Source of the DNA: Arcticibacterium luteifluviistationis
GTDB lineage: Bacteria > Bacteroidota > Bacteroidia > Cytophagales > Spirosomataceae
NCBI RefSeq assembly: GCF_003258705.1
Contig: NZ_CP029480.1
Location: 5,315,840 to 5,379,839 of the forward strand
Reading direction: 5' to 3'
Length of the DNA stretch: 64,000 nucleotides
In this document: positions 27,298 to 37,291 of the stretch, one piece after another
Layout of the letters: each line of letters opens with the position of its first letter
Position numbering within the stretch: the first letter of the stretch is position 1
Position numbers and translations under genes: made by a program
Notes under the pieces: model-generated
Seen by the model: the letters and a program-made list of their open reading frames with translations, nothing else
Databases searched by the model: none
What the model was told of the DNA's origin: nothing

Positions 27298-27648
27298 ATG
27301 AACACTTACTTATTACTATTTAGAGGCGGAGACGGTCAAATGGCAACACAATCTCCAGAGGAGCAACAGGCTCACATGCAAAAATGGTTTACTTGGATGG
27401 GCGGCTTGTCAGAAAAGGGCCTAATGTTAGGGGCTGAACCCTTACACCAAACAGGTAAAACTGTAGCTGGAAAAGACAAAGTAGTTTCTGACGGTCCATT
27501 CATGGAAGGCAAAGAAATGGTAGGCGGTTACCTTATCTGCAAAGCTGATAATTATGATGCGGCAGTAAAAATAGCGAACGATTGCCCAGTTTTGGAATTT
27601 GAAGAAGGCAATGTGGAAGTTAGAGAAATTCAGGTAATGAATATGTAA
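27298..27648 (+). CDS. YciI-like DGPF-domain protein
   Basis: This 116-residue protein covers one YCII/DGPF domain, with the signature SDGPFMEGKEMVGGYLICKAD at about residues 62-82 and the conserved histidine in the AHMQKWFTWMGGL segment. It is followed three bases later by a long ECF sigma factor. That pairing is characteristic of the ECF42-type group, where DGPF proteins accompany the sigma factor. Enzymatic function is unproven. Confidence 0.9.
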   Translation: MNTYLLLFRGGDGQMATQSPEEQQAHMQKWFTWMGGLSEKGLMLGAEPLHQTGKTVAGKDKVVSDGPFMEGKEMVGGYLICKADNYDAAVKIANDCPVLEFEEGNVEVREIQVMNM

Positions 27649-27651
27649 CAC

Positions 27652-28944
27652 TTGCATAGCATCTCTGCATCAAACACAAATATTGAACAGCTAACCGACC
27701 ATCTTTTCAGGCAAGAATCTGGGAAGATGGTTGCTGTTTTGACCAATATATTTGGTGTAGCTAATCTAGAACTGGCGGAAGATGTGGTTCAAGACACCTT
27801 AATTCAAGCTTTAAACACTTGGAAAATTAAAGGAGTACCCGACAAACCCGAAGCTTGGCTTTTTAGAGTGGCAAAGAATAAAGCGATTGACCAAATCAGG
27901 AAAAACAAACACTCCCAAAGTTTTGACTTTACTGATAATGAAAGGCAACTTTTAAACTCCGAGTACACCATAAATAGCAGCCTAGAAAATTACTGGAAAG
28001 AGGAACTCATAGAAGACCAGCAGCTTAAAATGATGTATATCTGCTGCTCCCCAGAAATTAGCCCAGAAAGTCAGATAGCTTTGATTTTGAAAACCCTTTG
28101 CGGTTTTAGCACACCAGAAATAGCCAAAGCTTTTCTAACTTCAGAAGACACCATTTCTAAACGACTTTACAGAGCAAAAAACTTTTTCCGTGAGCATAAA
28201 ACAAAATTTGAACTTCCAGAAAAAGAAAAACTACAGGAACGTACATCAAAAGTCTTAAATGCCATTTACCTGCTTTTTAATGAAGGTTACAATTCTAGTA
28301 GCAGTAAAAACCTGATAAGGACAGACCTAATTCATAATGCTCTGATGTTAGGAAAACTCATCACGGACAATAAAATTACTGTAAATTATGAAGGGCGGGC
28401 TTTGGTGGCTTTGATGTGTTTTCACACCGCTAGAGAAGACAGTAGATTAAGCCCAGAGGGCAATATTATATTGCTGGAACAACAAAACAGAGCACTTTGG
28501 AATAAAGAACTCATAAATCTTGGTGTGCAATATTTAAATAGGGCTAGTGCTGGTGAGAGCATTAGTTCTTATCATATAGAAGCGGCCATTGCTTTTCAAC
28601 ATTGCAAAGCTTTAAGTTTTGAAGAGACTAATTGGCAAGACATCTTAAAGCTTTACGACCTCCTCTACCAAAGTAACAAATCGCCAATAGTGGCTTTCAA
28701 TCGTTTGGTGCCTTTTCATCAAATTCATGGTGCAGAAAGTACTTTGAAAGAGCTAGACAAAATAAAAGAACTGGACTCTTATTATTTATATCACAGCTTT
28801 AGAGCACAACTCCTTAAAAAAATGGGAGACACAAAAAAAGCTATCGGTGCCTACCAAATAGCACTTAAATTAACCGACTCAGAAGCTGAACAGAATATGA
28901 TCATCCAGAGTATTGTCAATTACGAGAAAGAGAAAAATGCTTAA
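27652..28944 (+). CDS. ECF-type RNA polymerase sigma factor with long C-terminal extension (ECF42-like)
   Basis: This 430-residue protein has sigma region 2 at about residues 35-90 (LAEDVVQDTLIQALNTW, PEAWLFRVAKNKAIDQIRK) and region 4 at about 140-185 (KTLCGFSTPEIAKAFLTSEDTISKRLYRAK). A C-terminal extension of about 230 residues (DUF6596 and TPR-like) replaces an anti-sigma partner in this group. It starts with TTG three bases after the DGPF gene; the next ATG would truncate region 2. The extension probably controls activity directly. A diverged partial copy of this gene lies at 37.3 kb. The stop overlaps the convergent gene by four bases. Confidence 0.9.
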   Translation: MHSISASNTNIEQLTDHLFRQESGKMVAVLTNIFGVANLELAEDVVQDTLIQALNTWKIKGVPDKPEAWLFRVAKNKAIDQIRKNKHSQSFDFTDNERQLLNSEYTINSSLENYWKEELIEDQQLKMMYICCSPEISPESQIALILKTLCGFSTPEIAKAFLTSEDTISKRLYRAKNFFREHKTKFELPEKEKLQERTSKVLNAIYLLFNEGYNSSSSKNLIRTDLIHNALMLGKLITDNKITVNYEGRALVALMCFHTAREDSRLSPEGNIILLEQQNRALWNKELINLGVQYLNRASAGESISSYHIEAAIAFQHCKALSFEETNWQDILKLYDLLYQSNKSPIVAFNRLVPFHQIHGAESTLKELDKIKELDSYYLYHSFRAQLLKKMGDTKKAIGAYQIALKLTDSEAEQNMIIQSIVNYEKEKNA

Positions 28945-31900
28945 TCTGCTGTGATATAAGTTTTGATTGGTAAACCATTTCTTGCAAAAAATAAGGTTAA
29001 GGTATTATTGGCAGATTTAATTCCATGAACATCTCTTACTTCTCCTGAAATGTTCAAACCACTTTCTTCAAGTTTAAGCGGAGTAAATTGACCATCACCT
29101 TTCCCTATTAGAACTAGTCCTTTATTCGCATCATATCTTCCATACTTAACTCTTGTTCCATAAAAGTTTCCTGCCAAAATAACGTCTAATTTATTATCCT
29201 TATTGACATCAATAACCTCAATGGCATGAATAGGGGCTAACTGTGCCAAATCCGGCAAACTTGATAATTTAAACTTATTATTTCCCAAATTTTCAAGATA
29301 GGACGTAGCTAGAGTTTTAGCTTTTAATATCATGGCATCTTCTAATTCTTTCGTGCTGAAAATATCAGTAATTTCTTTATCGGCATAGGACGAGTAATCC
29401 ACGTATTTCGATTTTATGAAGTTAAGCTGCTTACTGATGTCATCTTTGGAAAATACTGGATAGTTTTTTCCCGAATAATAAGTTGATAAAACTGGGTCAA
29501 TAGAGCCATTCCCATCGAAGTCTTTGGCATACAAAGTTATAGGCTCTTCTACACTAGTTTTGAGTTGAGAGTTTAGTCCAAAATTCCCTAAAATGTAATC
29601 CATATCTCCGTCACCATCAAAGTCACCTTCTTTAATAGTGTTCCACCAACCTTCAGAATCTCCCAAACCAGAATCTAAAGAAATCTCTTTCATTTTTCCA
29701 CCAAGGTTTTGAAATGCCCTTATAGCCATAAACTCTCCAACCACAATTAAGTCTGTCTTTCCGTCACCATTAAAATCGCTCCAGATCGCATCAGTCACCA
29801 TACCGAGAGAGCTAAAGCCAGCACCTACTGCAGATGTTTTATCTTTAAAGTTACCTTTTCCATCATTTTGTAGAATATAACTACTTGGAGCATTAGGATA
29901 TTTACCAGGCTCCAAACGGCCGCCTACAAAGAGATCTAAATAACCATCTGAATCATAATCTCCAGCTTTTACGCAAGAACCGCTAAACAGCATTTTAGGT
30001 AAAGCTTCTGTCCTTTTCTTAAAGCTTCCTTTACCATCGTTAATGTACAGTCGATCTTGCATTTCAGAAGAATTACTCTCCGCTTCATTACCACCACTTA
30101 CCACATATAAGTCTTGGTCATTATCTCCATCGGCATCAAAAAACAGTACACCGACATCTTCTGAGTTACTATCTTCCATGAACAACGAGTTAGATCCTTT
30201 TACAAAACCTCCACTTTTGGTTTGATAGAAAAGCATTCCAGCTTGCCCTTTGGCCCCGCCAATAAACACATCATCTAGCTTATCATTATTCACATCGCCT
30301 ACAGCCATTTTAGGGCCTTGTGTGGAGAGTTTATGAGGCAACAGCACTTCTCTATTAAAGTCAATGTATTCGTTCTCTTGATGACTATAAGTGTCAAAAA
30401 TAGACTTTGATATTTCTTTGAATAATGGCCTTAACGAAAGCGATGAATTATTCTCTTCCTCTTTAGCATTAGATTGATTGAGCGTTATTGTTTGATTAGC
30501 TTTTTGATTACTTAATTTCTGCCTACGTCCATCAGGCCAAGTCACTGTCAGTTCTTTTATAGTTTCATTAGCCCCAAGACCAAATACTAAATCGTAAGAA
30601 ACTGAAGACTGAAATCCTCTGGTAGGCATGAGTTCCTGAGAAAGCGTTTTTCCTTCTAAATTTAGCTCCACTTTAGAACCAATACCGAAGGTATTTTTCC
30701 CTTCTCCAATGAGCTTAATTCTCAAAAAATTATTATGGGTTCGTTTCTCGCTATTATTGCGATAAATAAATGCTTCAGAATCAGTATTGTTTACTATTAA
30801 GTCAAGATCTCCGTCATTGTCAAGGTCAGCATAGGCAGCCCCGTTAGACAAGGATAGTTGGTTTAAACCCCAATCATTATTCACCTTAGAAAAAGTAAGG
30901 TCCCCATTATTATGATAAGTATAATTCTCTTGAATGGAAGAGGGAATATTTTCCAGTAATTTATCAATGGACATTGGAACACCAGTCTTGTTCTCGTTTA
31001 GTTTTTCCTGAACTGCGAAGTTCATAAAATCCATATTGGTATAGTCTTTCTTAACACCATTGGTAATATAGATATCCTTGAATCCATCATTATCCAAGTC
31101 GCAAAACAATGTTGACCAACTCCAATCCGTGCCATCCACTCCCGCAAATTGACCAATCTCCGAGAAAGACAATCCTTCATTATTCAAATGGAGCATATTC
31201 CTCATGCTTTGTTCGTAAAAACCATTTTTTACAAGCATTTGGTACTTATCATAATTGTCAGGACCAGATACCATCTTTTGACGCGTATTGCCTTCAGGCC
31301 ACATATCTAGCGTCATAATATCGGTATACCCATCATTATTTATATCGGCAATATCAGAGCCCATAGAGAAGTGGGATGTATGACCAATATAGTTTTCTAG
31401 ATTTTCAGTGAATGTTCCATTTTGGTTGTTGAGGTATAAGTAATCTTGTTCGTTAAAATCATTTGAAATGTAGATATCTAACCATCCATCATTATTAATA
31501 TCAGAAACTGATATGCCTAAGCCAAAACCTAAAACATTAGCCGTAAGACCTGCCTCCTGCCCTACTTCAATAAACTTTCCATTTTCATTTTTATACAGTT
31601 TATCTTCGAAATAAGGATCTCTTCTTGACTTTAATCCATTAAATACAGATCTAAAACTGGCAAACTCTTGAATAGAGTGATTTAACACGTAAAGGTCTAA
31701 ATCTCCATCTTTATCATAATCAAAAAAGGCACCTTGTGTAGAATAGCCCTCATCTGCAATCCCATATTCTTCCGCTTTCTCTGTAAACGTCAAATTACCG
31801 TTATTTATAAAGAGCAGATTCTTTCTTTTATAACTGTCTTTAGCGGCTGATCTACAGATATAAATATCTAAGAGACCATCGCCATTAACGTCTGCCATGG

Positions 31901-32261
31901 TTGTACCAGTATTCCAAAATCCTTCGGCAAAAACTCCAGCCTTTTGAGCTATTTCTTCAAATTCGAAATTCCCCTTATTCAAATACAATCTACTACCCAC
32001 CATGCTCCCTGTGAAATAGATATCTTGTAAACCGTCATTGTTAATATCACCAACAGACACACCACCTCCATTATACAAATAGCCATATGTGAGGATATTA
32101 AACTCGGGAGTTTCTTGTATTAAGTTTTTAAATTTAATACCTGTCTGGCTACTAGGAAGCAGCGAAAACATTTTTGAGTCATCTACTTTATTACAAGAAA
32201 TGAATACGAAATTGACAAGCGTCAAAAGAAGTATAGTAATTCTGCTTAGGCTATTTTTCAC
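28941..32261 (-). CDS. CRTAC1-type FG-GAP/VCBS-repeat lipoprotein with ASPIC/UnbV domain
   Basis: This 1106-residue lipoprotein (Cys23 in FVFISC) is built of FG-GAP/VCBS repeats with many calcium-type DxNxDG loops (DINNDGLQDIYF, DVNGDGLLDIYI, DYDSDGYLDLFV). They surround an ASPIC/UnbV domain at about residues 520-585 (VELNLEGKTLSQELMP, ELTVTWPDGRRQKL). It probably forms one or two beta-propellers on the cell surface. Such genes are typically found beside SusC/SusD pairs, and this one follows SusD on the same strand after a terminator, which suggests a role in glycan or polymer binding. Confidence 0.9.
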   Translation of the reverse strand: MKNSLSRITILLLTLVNFVFISCNKVDDSKMFSLLPSSQTGIKFKNLIQETPEFNILTYGYLYNGGGVSVGDINNDGLQDIYFTGSMVGSRLYLNKGNFEFEEIAQKAGVFAEGFWNTGTTMADVNGDGLLDIYICRSAAKDSYKRKNLLFINNGNLTFTEKAEEYGIADEGYSTQGAFFDYDKDGDLDLYVLNHSIQEFASFRSVFNGLKSRRDPYFEDKLYKNENGKFIEVGQEAGLTANVLGFGLGISVSDINNDGWLDIYISNDFNEQDYLYLNNQNGTFTENLENYIGHTSHFSMGSDIADINNDGYTDIMTLDMWPEGNTRQKMVSGPDNYDKYQMLVKNGFYEQSMRNMLHLNNEGLSFSEIGQFAGVDGTDWSWSTLFCDLDNDGFKDIYITNGVKKDYTNMDFMNFAVQEKLNENKTGVPMSIDKLLENIPSSIQENYTYHNNGDLTFSKVNNDWGLNQLSLSNGAAYADLDNDGDLDLIVNNTDSEAFIYRNNSEKRTHNNFLRIKLIGEGKNTFGIGSKVELNLEGKTLSQELMPTRGFQSSVSYDLVFGLGANETIKELTVTWPDGRRQKLSNQKANQTITLNQSNAKEEENNSSLSLRPLFKEISKSIFDTYSHQENEYIDFNREVLLPHKLSTQGPKMAVGDVNNDKLDDVFIGGAKGQAGMLFYQTKSGGFVKGSNSLFMEDSNSEDVGVLFFDADGDNDQDLYVVSGGNEAESNSSEMQDRLYINDGKGSFKKRTEALPKMLFSGSCVKAGDYDSDGYLDLFVGGRLEPGKYPNAPSSYILQNDGKGNFKDKTSAVGAGFSSLGMVTDAIWSDFNGDGKTDLIVVGEFMAIRAFQNLGGKMKEISLDSGLGDSEGWWNTIKEGDFDGDGDMDYILGNFGLNSQLKTSVEEPITLYAKDFDGNGSIDPVLSTYYSGKNYPVFSKDDISKQLNFIKSKYVDYSSYADKEITDIFSTKELEDAMILKAKTLATSYLENLGNNKFKLSSLPDLAQLAPIHAIEVIDVNKDNKLDVILAGNFYGTRVKYGRYDANKGLVLIGKGDGQFTPLKLEESGLNISGEVRDVHGIKSANNTLTLFFARNGLPIKTYITAD

Positions 32262-32359
32262 TTAAATCGAAAGTTTGTTCATTTTGACTTCAAATAGTAT
32301 TTGCTATTAAAAAGCCCTTCTAATATACTCTTCTTTAATGACTTCGCATTGAAAGAAAA

Positions 32360-32390
32360 AAAAGCATGTGTTTTAAATACACATGCTTTT
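32360..32390 (-). terminator. Terminator after susD-like gene
   Basis: The twelve-base arms AAAAGCATGTGT (32360-32371) and ACACATGCTTTT (32379-32390) read on the minus strand into a run of T. It separates the SusCD operon from the CRTAC1-type gene. Confidence 0.85.
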
Positions 32391-32412
32391 TAAAAAACTT
32401 GATTAATTAATT

Positions 32413-33990
32413 TTAGAAATTAGATCCACCAGTATCCCACCATAAACGAGTCCCAATTTCGTCTGGGCCTTTCAGTTTGACAGTGGCATCCGCAACTCCT
32501 TCCGGATTTCCATTTCTTTCGTTATTCACAAAAGGCATTCTTCTTAAAATATCGCCTTGAGGAATTGTACCCCAATCAGCATTACTACTATTTTGATATA
32601 CGATTGGTAGTTTTGGATAGCCAGTTCTTCTATGATCCATCCAAGACTCCATTTCATTAGTAAAACATGCAATCCATTTTTGAGTGATAATCTTCTCTAA
32701 TTTTTCCTCTTTCGTAGCTGCTTCATCCCAAGCCACAGTATTGGTAATACTATTAGTAAAAGCATTTACTCCTGCAGGTGCTTTTGGGTCTACATAGTCT
32801 AATGGTAGACTTGTTTTATCTGCTAAGTAAGCATCAACTCCACCTGCACCCCAAAGCTCAAAAGAGGCTCTGACACCAGACTCGTAGTTTGACTGAGCAT
32901 CACCAGCACCAGTCCATCCTCTTAAAGCGGCTTCCGCTTTTAAGAAATAAACTTCATCAGCACTCATTACCTTTCTCTTAGTTACTTTGGCAGGATCGTT
33001 AAAACTAATATCAAGCGTAGAGAAACCTAGTCTATCATCTTTGGCTACCATTTCTGCTCCATTTCTAATTCCTTTATATGGCCAATCTGGATGATCGCTA
33101 ACTAAAGACATATCAGATACTGGGTCAAAATACTTCTCAATTCTATTGTCCTTATATCCAATCAGGATAGACTCCATAGACGCACTCATACGAGTGTCTC
33201 CCCATTCGAAACATATCTGTGCAGGGTGAAATTTAGCACCATAACCTGAAATATTAAAGTTATCAGCATTAGATAGCATTAATCCAGCAGGATCTGCAAG
33301 TGCTTTTTCTCCTTCTTTTTTAGCTAGTTCAGGATCTACTTTTGATACCCTCATTGCTAATTGTAACCTAAGAGAGTTAGCATAACGAGCCCACTTGTTT
33401 ACATCACCATTAAAACTAGCATCAAAATTATTAAGACCTACATAATCCTTGTTATTACTGAATTCAGCAATAATTCTGTCCAAATCACTAAAGAAAGCTT
33501 TATAAAGAACTTCCTCGCTGTCATATTGTACACCGCCAGTTTTACCATAATTAGTATAGATAATAGGACCTTGATAAAGTGTCACTCGAGACATCGAAAT
33601 AATCTTTATCAAATTAGCCCACTCCACAAATACCGAGTATCCGTCTGCTTCCGCAATCTCAATTACTTGTTTTGCTGGTGCCATGACATTATTATACTCA
33701 CGATCCCAATACCCATTCCAACGTATGTAATAGGTAGTATTGTTTACTCCACCCACAAATGGTGTTGGAGTAGCCAATTGCTGAGAAAAGGTAACATTTG
33801 TAAGATTATGGTCAATTTGATTTCCAAAAATCTGACCAAGCATTGAAGGATAAAAAGATCCTACGTGATTAAAGTCTTGCTTTAATGATTCCGTAGAGAT
33901 TTGATACGGATTCGTATTAATCTCTTCAAAATTGTCTGTGCAGCTCGCAAATGCAAAAGCGGCAACAATTAGATATATAAACTTCTTCAT
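32413..33990 (-). CDS. SusD/RagB-family nutrient-binding outer-membrane lipoprotein
   Basis: This 525-residue lipoprotein (Cys16 in AFASC) opens with the SusD-like leader DNFEEINTNPYQ and is alpha-helical with TPR-like features. The sequence resembles the SusD-like subgroup 2. The C-terminal section (LEKIITQKWIACFTNEMESWMDHRRTGYP) is the family hallmark. It forms the lid of the SusC transporter and binds the substrate, which cannot be predicted here since no glycoside hydrolase or peptidase is adjacent. It starts ten bases after susC. Confidence 0.92.
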   Translation of the reverse strand: MKKFIYLIVAAFAFASCTDNFEEINTNPYQISTESLKQDFNHVGSFYPSMLGQIFGNQIDHNLTNVTFSQQLATPTPFVGGVNNTTYYIRWNGYWDREYNNVMAPAKQVIEIAEADGYSVFVEWANLIKIISMSRVTLYQGPIIYTNYGKTGGVQYDSEEVLYKAFFSDLDRIIAEFSNNKDYVGLNNFDASFNGDVNKWARYANSLRLQLAMRVSKVDPELAKKEGEKALADPAGLMLSNADNFNISGYGAKFHPAQICFEWGDTRMSASMESILIGYKDNRIEKYFDPVSDMSLVSDHPDWPYKGIRNGAEMVAKDDRLGFSTLDISFNDPAKVTKRKVMSADEVYFLKAEAALRGWTGAGDAQSNYESGVRASFELWGAGGVDAYLADKTSLPLDYVDPKAPAGVNAFTNSITNTVAWDEAATKEEKLEKIITQKWIACFTNEMESWMDHRRTGYPKLPIVYQNSSNADWGTIPQGDILRRMPFVNNERNGNPEGVADATVKLKGPDEIGTRLWWDTGGSNF

Positions 33991-34000
33991 TTGTTATTAT

Positions 34001-37000
34001 TTAGAAAGTTAATTTAAGGTTTAAACCATAGGTCCTTGTAGATGGTAAATTGAAGTTATCTAGACCTTGAGCATTTTGATTAGTACTCATAGCTAATTCA
34101 GGATCGAATGGTGCTACTTTGTATAAGAAAAGTAAATTGTTACCAATGAAAGAAATGCTCGCCGCTCTAATTGGAAGCTTAGTTTTACTCAAGTTTAAAT
34201 TATATCCAATATTTAGCTGACCAACTCTAATGTTGGTACGATCGTAAACATATGCTTCGCCTATTCCATTTCTATCTCCAATTGCTCTATACCATGTCTC
34301 AGGATCAACAGAGGTTATAGCAGCATCTGTAGATTGATCAACTCCATTTACAACAACCCCACCTGCATCACGTGCTTCGGCTGATCTTAATGAAACTCCA
34401 GCACCATCAAGCATTGACTCTGTTTGACTGAAAACCTTTCCTCCAAACTTACCATTAACAAGAATGCCGACATTAAGTCTTTTGTAAGTAAAATTGTTAT
34501 TCCAACCAAGCGACCATTTTGGGTCTAAATTACCTATTAGTTCTGTTGTAGCAGTTCTAAGTGGTTTTCCTCCGTCGAAAATAATTCTACCTTGATCATC
34601 TCTTTGGAATTTCAATACATATATATCATTGAATCTACCACCTTCAACTAACTTAGACTCGAAACCCTCAGAGCTACCCAATTGAATAACCTTCTCGTCG
34701 TCTGGCCCAATATCTACAATTTTGTTACGATTTCTTGTGAAGTTAAAAGCTGTTACCCACTCAAAATCATTTGTTCTATACGGAGTTGCACTTAGTGTAA
34801 GCTCTATTCCCTTGTTAGAAATTTCCCCATCATTAATAAATTCAGTGGTGTATCCACCTTCTCCAGAAATAGTAGGAACCGGAATAAATTGGTCTTTACT
34901 TGTTATATCATAATAAGTAAAGTCTACGCCTAAACGGTTATGGAAAAACCTCCAATCAGCACCAAACTCTAAACTTGTAATAATTTCAGGTTTAGCATTA
35001 AAAAATGGTTTTACCGTATTTCTTACAACTCCACCACCAGCATTTATGGTGTTTTGTGGGAATATTCTATTATAAGGCACTTCATTACCCACTTGTGTAT
35101 AAGATGCTCTCAGCTTACCAAATGTAATAAATGAAGGCATTTGGAACATTTCACTCACAATACCTGTAAGACCGACAGATGGGTAGAAATAAGAATCATT
35201 TCCTGTTAACGCCAATGTTGAAGCCCAATCGTTTCTACCAGAAAGGTCTAAGAATAAAAATTCTTTCAAACCAAACTGAAGGTTGGCAAATAGACCCTGC
35301 TTAACTACAGAACCGTTTGTTGTAGAATTAACTTGAACATTGGTTGGTAAATTTTGAAAGAAGAACTCATTTGGGTATAAAAGTCCAACTGTTCCAGTTG
35401 CCACACTAACTCCTACACCATAATCGGTTTTTTGAAAACTACCACCCACCACAGTATTTAGACTTAAGTCTTTTGTGATGTCAGTATTATACGTCAAAAT
35501 TGCATCTGCGTATGCTAACTGATCGTCATATTTGGTATAATCCCAGGCACCGTTTGGATGAACATTGGTAGCATTGGAAGTAGCAGCATGTTGCTGCTCA
35601 AATAACTTATTTGCATAGTCATAGTTCCCTCTAACTTGAAATGTCAAATTGTCAAGAATATTATAGGCAACACTCATACTCGCAATTACCCTTTTAGAAT
35701 CATTAGTTTTTGGCTGGTTATTTAGAATCCAATATGGGTTTGACTGATGGTGATCAGATACAAACCAATTTTGTTGATTCAAATTACGATCCACATTAAA
35801 TGTTTGGTAATTATCCTTATAATCAGTAAAGTCTCTGTCTCTCGGGAACATATATAATCCTGTAAGAGGATTTAAATAGTAACCCGCTGGCAATCTATTT
35901 TCCGTTTTCTCTAAAGCAAGTATAACGTTTGAACTAACGGTAATTTTATCATTCAATAATTTTGTTGACTGTTTGAATGAAAAGTTATTCTTTCCGTAGT
36001 TATTGTTAGGAGTAATACCAGTCGCTTTAGTATTAGCATAAGAGAAATATGCTTTTGTTTTATCAGTACCACCACTTATCGTAAGTGCGTTGTACATGTT
36101 ATGTCCCGTTTGGAAAAAATCTTCAACAAAAGTATCGTCGTAATTCCCAGAAGTTGTAGACCAACTTTCTTTTGCATTACCTATAGCACCATATTTATAT
36201 TGTAGCTCAGGGAATTCAATAACTTGCTCACTCGTAAATCCAGAATTCAAAGTAACCGTTGCTTTTCCTGAAACTCCTGATTTAGTAGTTATCAAAACAA
36301 CACCATTGGCACCTTGGCTTCCGTAAAGAACCGCGGCATTAGACCCCCTTAATACACTAATACTTTCAATATCCTCTGGATTAATAGCAGAAAGTCCATC
36401 TCCTTGGTCTGTTCCTCCCCACATCCCTGGCTGATTGCCTCGATTGTTAGCCATTGGTATACCATCTATTACGAACAATGGAGAACTATCTCCACTTAAA
36501 GATTTGTTTCCTCTTAAAACAACCTTTGTAGAACCACCTGCCCCAGAGCTACTTTTCTTTATTTCAACCCCCGCGGCTTTACCTGCAAGGCTATTCATAA
36601 AGTTAGGGTCTCTTGTACGAACTAGTTCTTCAGAGCTAACCGTTTGCTGTGCATAGGTCAGCGTTTTTTCTTCCCTCTTAATACCTAAAGCCGTTACAAC
36701 TATAGCGTTTAATTGATTTGCATCACTAAGTAAGGTAACATTAAGTGTACTATTATTAGCCACTTTAACATTTTGGCTTTCCATGCCAATAAAAGAGAAA
36801 GTCAACACATCACCTTCGGCAGCACTTATTGTGTACTTTCCATCGGAGTCTGTAAGAACTCCAACCGTGGTACCCTGTATTACAACACTTACACCTGATA
36901 AGGTGGAGCCGTCATCAGAATCCGTAACGGTGCCGGCAACCGTCCTCTTTTGAGCCATTGCAGGGAGAACTCCCATTATCAGCACAATAATTAATAGTTT

Positions 37001-37009
37001 TTTAATCAT
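34001..37009 (-). CDS. SusC/RagA-family TonB-linked outer-membrane transporter
   Basis: This 1002-residue protein has a signal peptide (about 1-19), a carboxypeptidase-D-like regulatory fold (TVAGTVTDSDDGSTLSGVSVVIQG, about 22-105), a TonB plug (LRGNKSLSGDSSPLFVIDG, DIESISVLRGSNAAVLYG) and a C-terminal beta-barrel ending in Phe. It moves a bound ligand across the outer membrane with TonB energy. The box LYGSQGANGVVLITTK is typical of SusC. Operon with SusD. No adjacent anti-sigma/sigma pair regulates it, although an ECF remnant lies just upstream. Confidence 0.93.
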   Translation of the reverse strand: MIKKLLIIVLIMGVLPAMAQKRTVAGTVTDSDDGSTLSGVSVVIQGTTVGVLTDSDGKYTISAAEGDVLTFSFIGMESQNVKVANNSTLNVTLLSDANQLNAIVVTALGIKREEKTLTYAQQTVSSEELVRTRDPNFMNSLAGKAAGVEIKKSSSGAGGSTKVVLRGNKSLSGDSSPLFVIDGIPMANNRGNQPGMWGGTDQGDGLSAINPEDIESISVLRGSNAAVLYGSQGANGVVLITTKSGVSGKATVTLNSGFTSEQVIEFPELQYKYGAIGNAKESWSTTSGNYDDTFVEDFFQTGHNMYNALTISGGTDKTKAYFSYANTKATGITPNNNYGKNNFSFKQSTKLLNDKITVSSNVILALEKTENRLPAGYYLNPLTGLYMFPRDRDFTDYKDNYQTFNVDRNLNQQNWFVSDHHQSNPYWILNNQPKTNDSKRVIASMSVAYNILDNLTFQVRGNYDYANKLFEQQHAATSNATNVHPNGAWDYTKYDDQLAYADAILTYNTDITKDLSLNTVVGGSFQKTDYGVGVSVATGTVGLLYPNEFFFQNLPTNVQVNSTTNGSVVKQGLFANLQFGLKEFLFLDLSGRNDWASTLALTGNDSYFYPSVGLTGIVSEMFQMPSFITFGKLRASYTQVGNEVPYNRIFPQNTINAGGGVVRNTVKPFFNAKPEIITSLEFGADWRFFHNRLGVDFTYYDITSKDQFIPVPTISGEGGYTTEFINDGEISNKGIELTLSATPYRTNDFEWVTAFNFTRNRNKIVDIGPDDEKVIQLGSSEGFESKLVEGGRFNDIYVLKFQRDDQGRIIFDGGKPLRTATTELIGNLDPKWSLGWNNNFTYKRLNVGILVNGKFGGKVFSQTESMLDGAGVSLRSAEARDAGGVVVNGVDQSTDAAITSVDPETWYRAIGDRNGIGEAYVYDRTNIRVGQLNIGYNLNLSKTKLPIRAASISFIGNNLLFLYKVAPFDPELAMSTNQNAQGLDNFNLPSTRTYGLNLKLTF

Positions 37010-37290
37010 TTTTAGTTAGTTAAAAATTTTAATAATGAAGAATTCGACATAACAACACAATATTGAACTTTCTTTTATAAAAACCTATTAATACGAAATA
37101 TAAAACTCTAATAACTACGATTGATCTACGTCACGCTTCAATCTGTCTACTTTACAGGGATATTATTTGGCAAATAGAATTATAATAGATGCCAGATAAA
37201 ATCAGAAAATATACCTTAAATCTCCATTTTTAGTTATTAGAGAGGGACTCAATACTGATAACAAAATCGCTACATACATATATATGATAG
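37010..37290. other. Non-coding spacer upstream of susC
   Basis: This AT-rich sequence has no open frame of note on either strand. No clear TAnnTTTG element for susC was found. It is bounded on the right by the sigma-factor remnant. Confidence 0.5.
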
Positions 37291-37291
37291 G

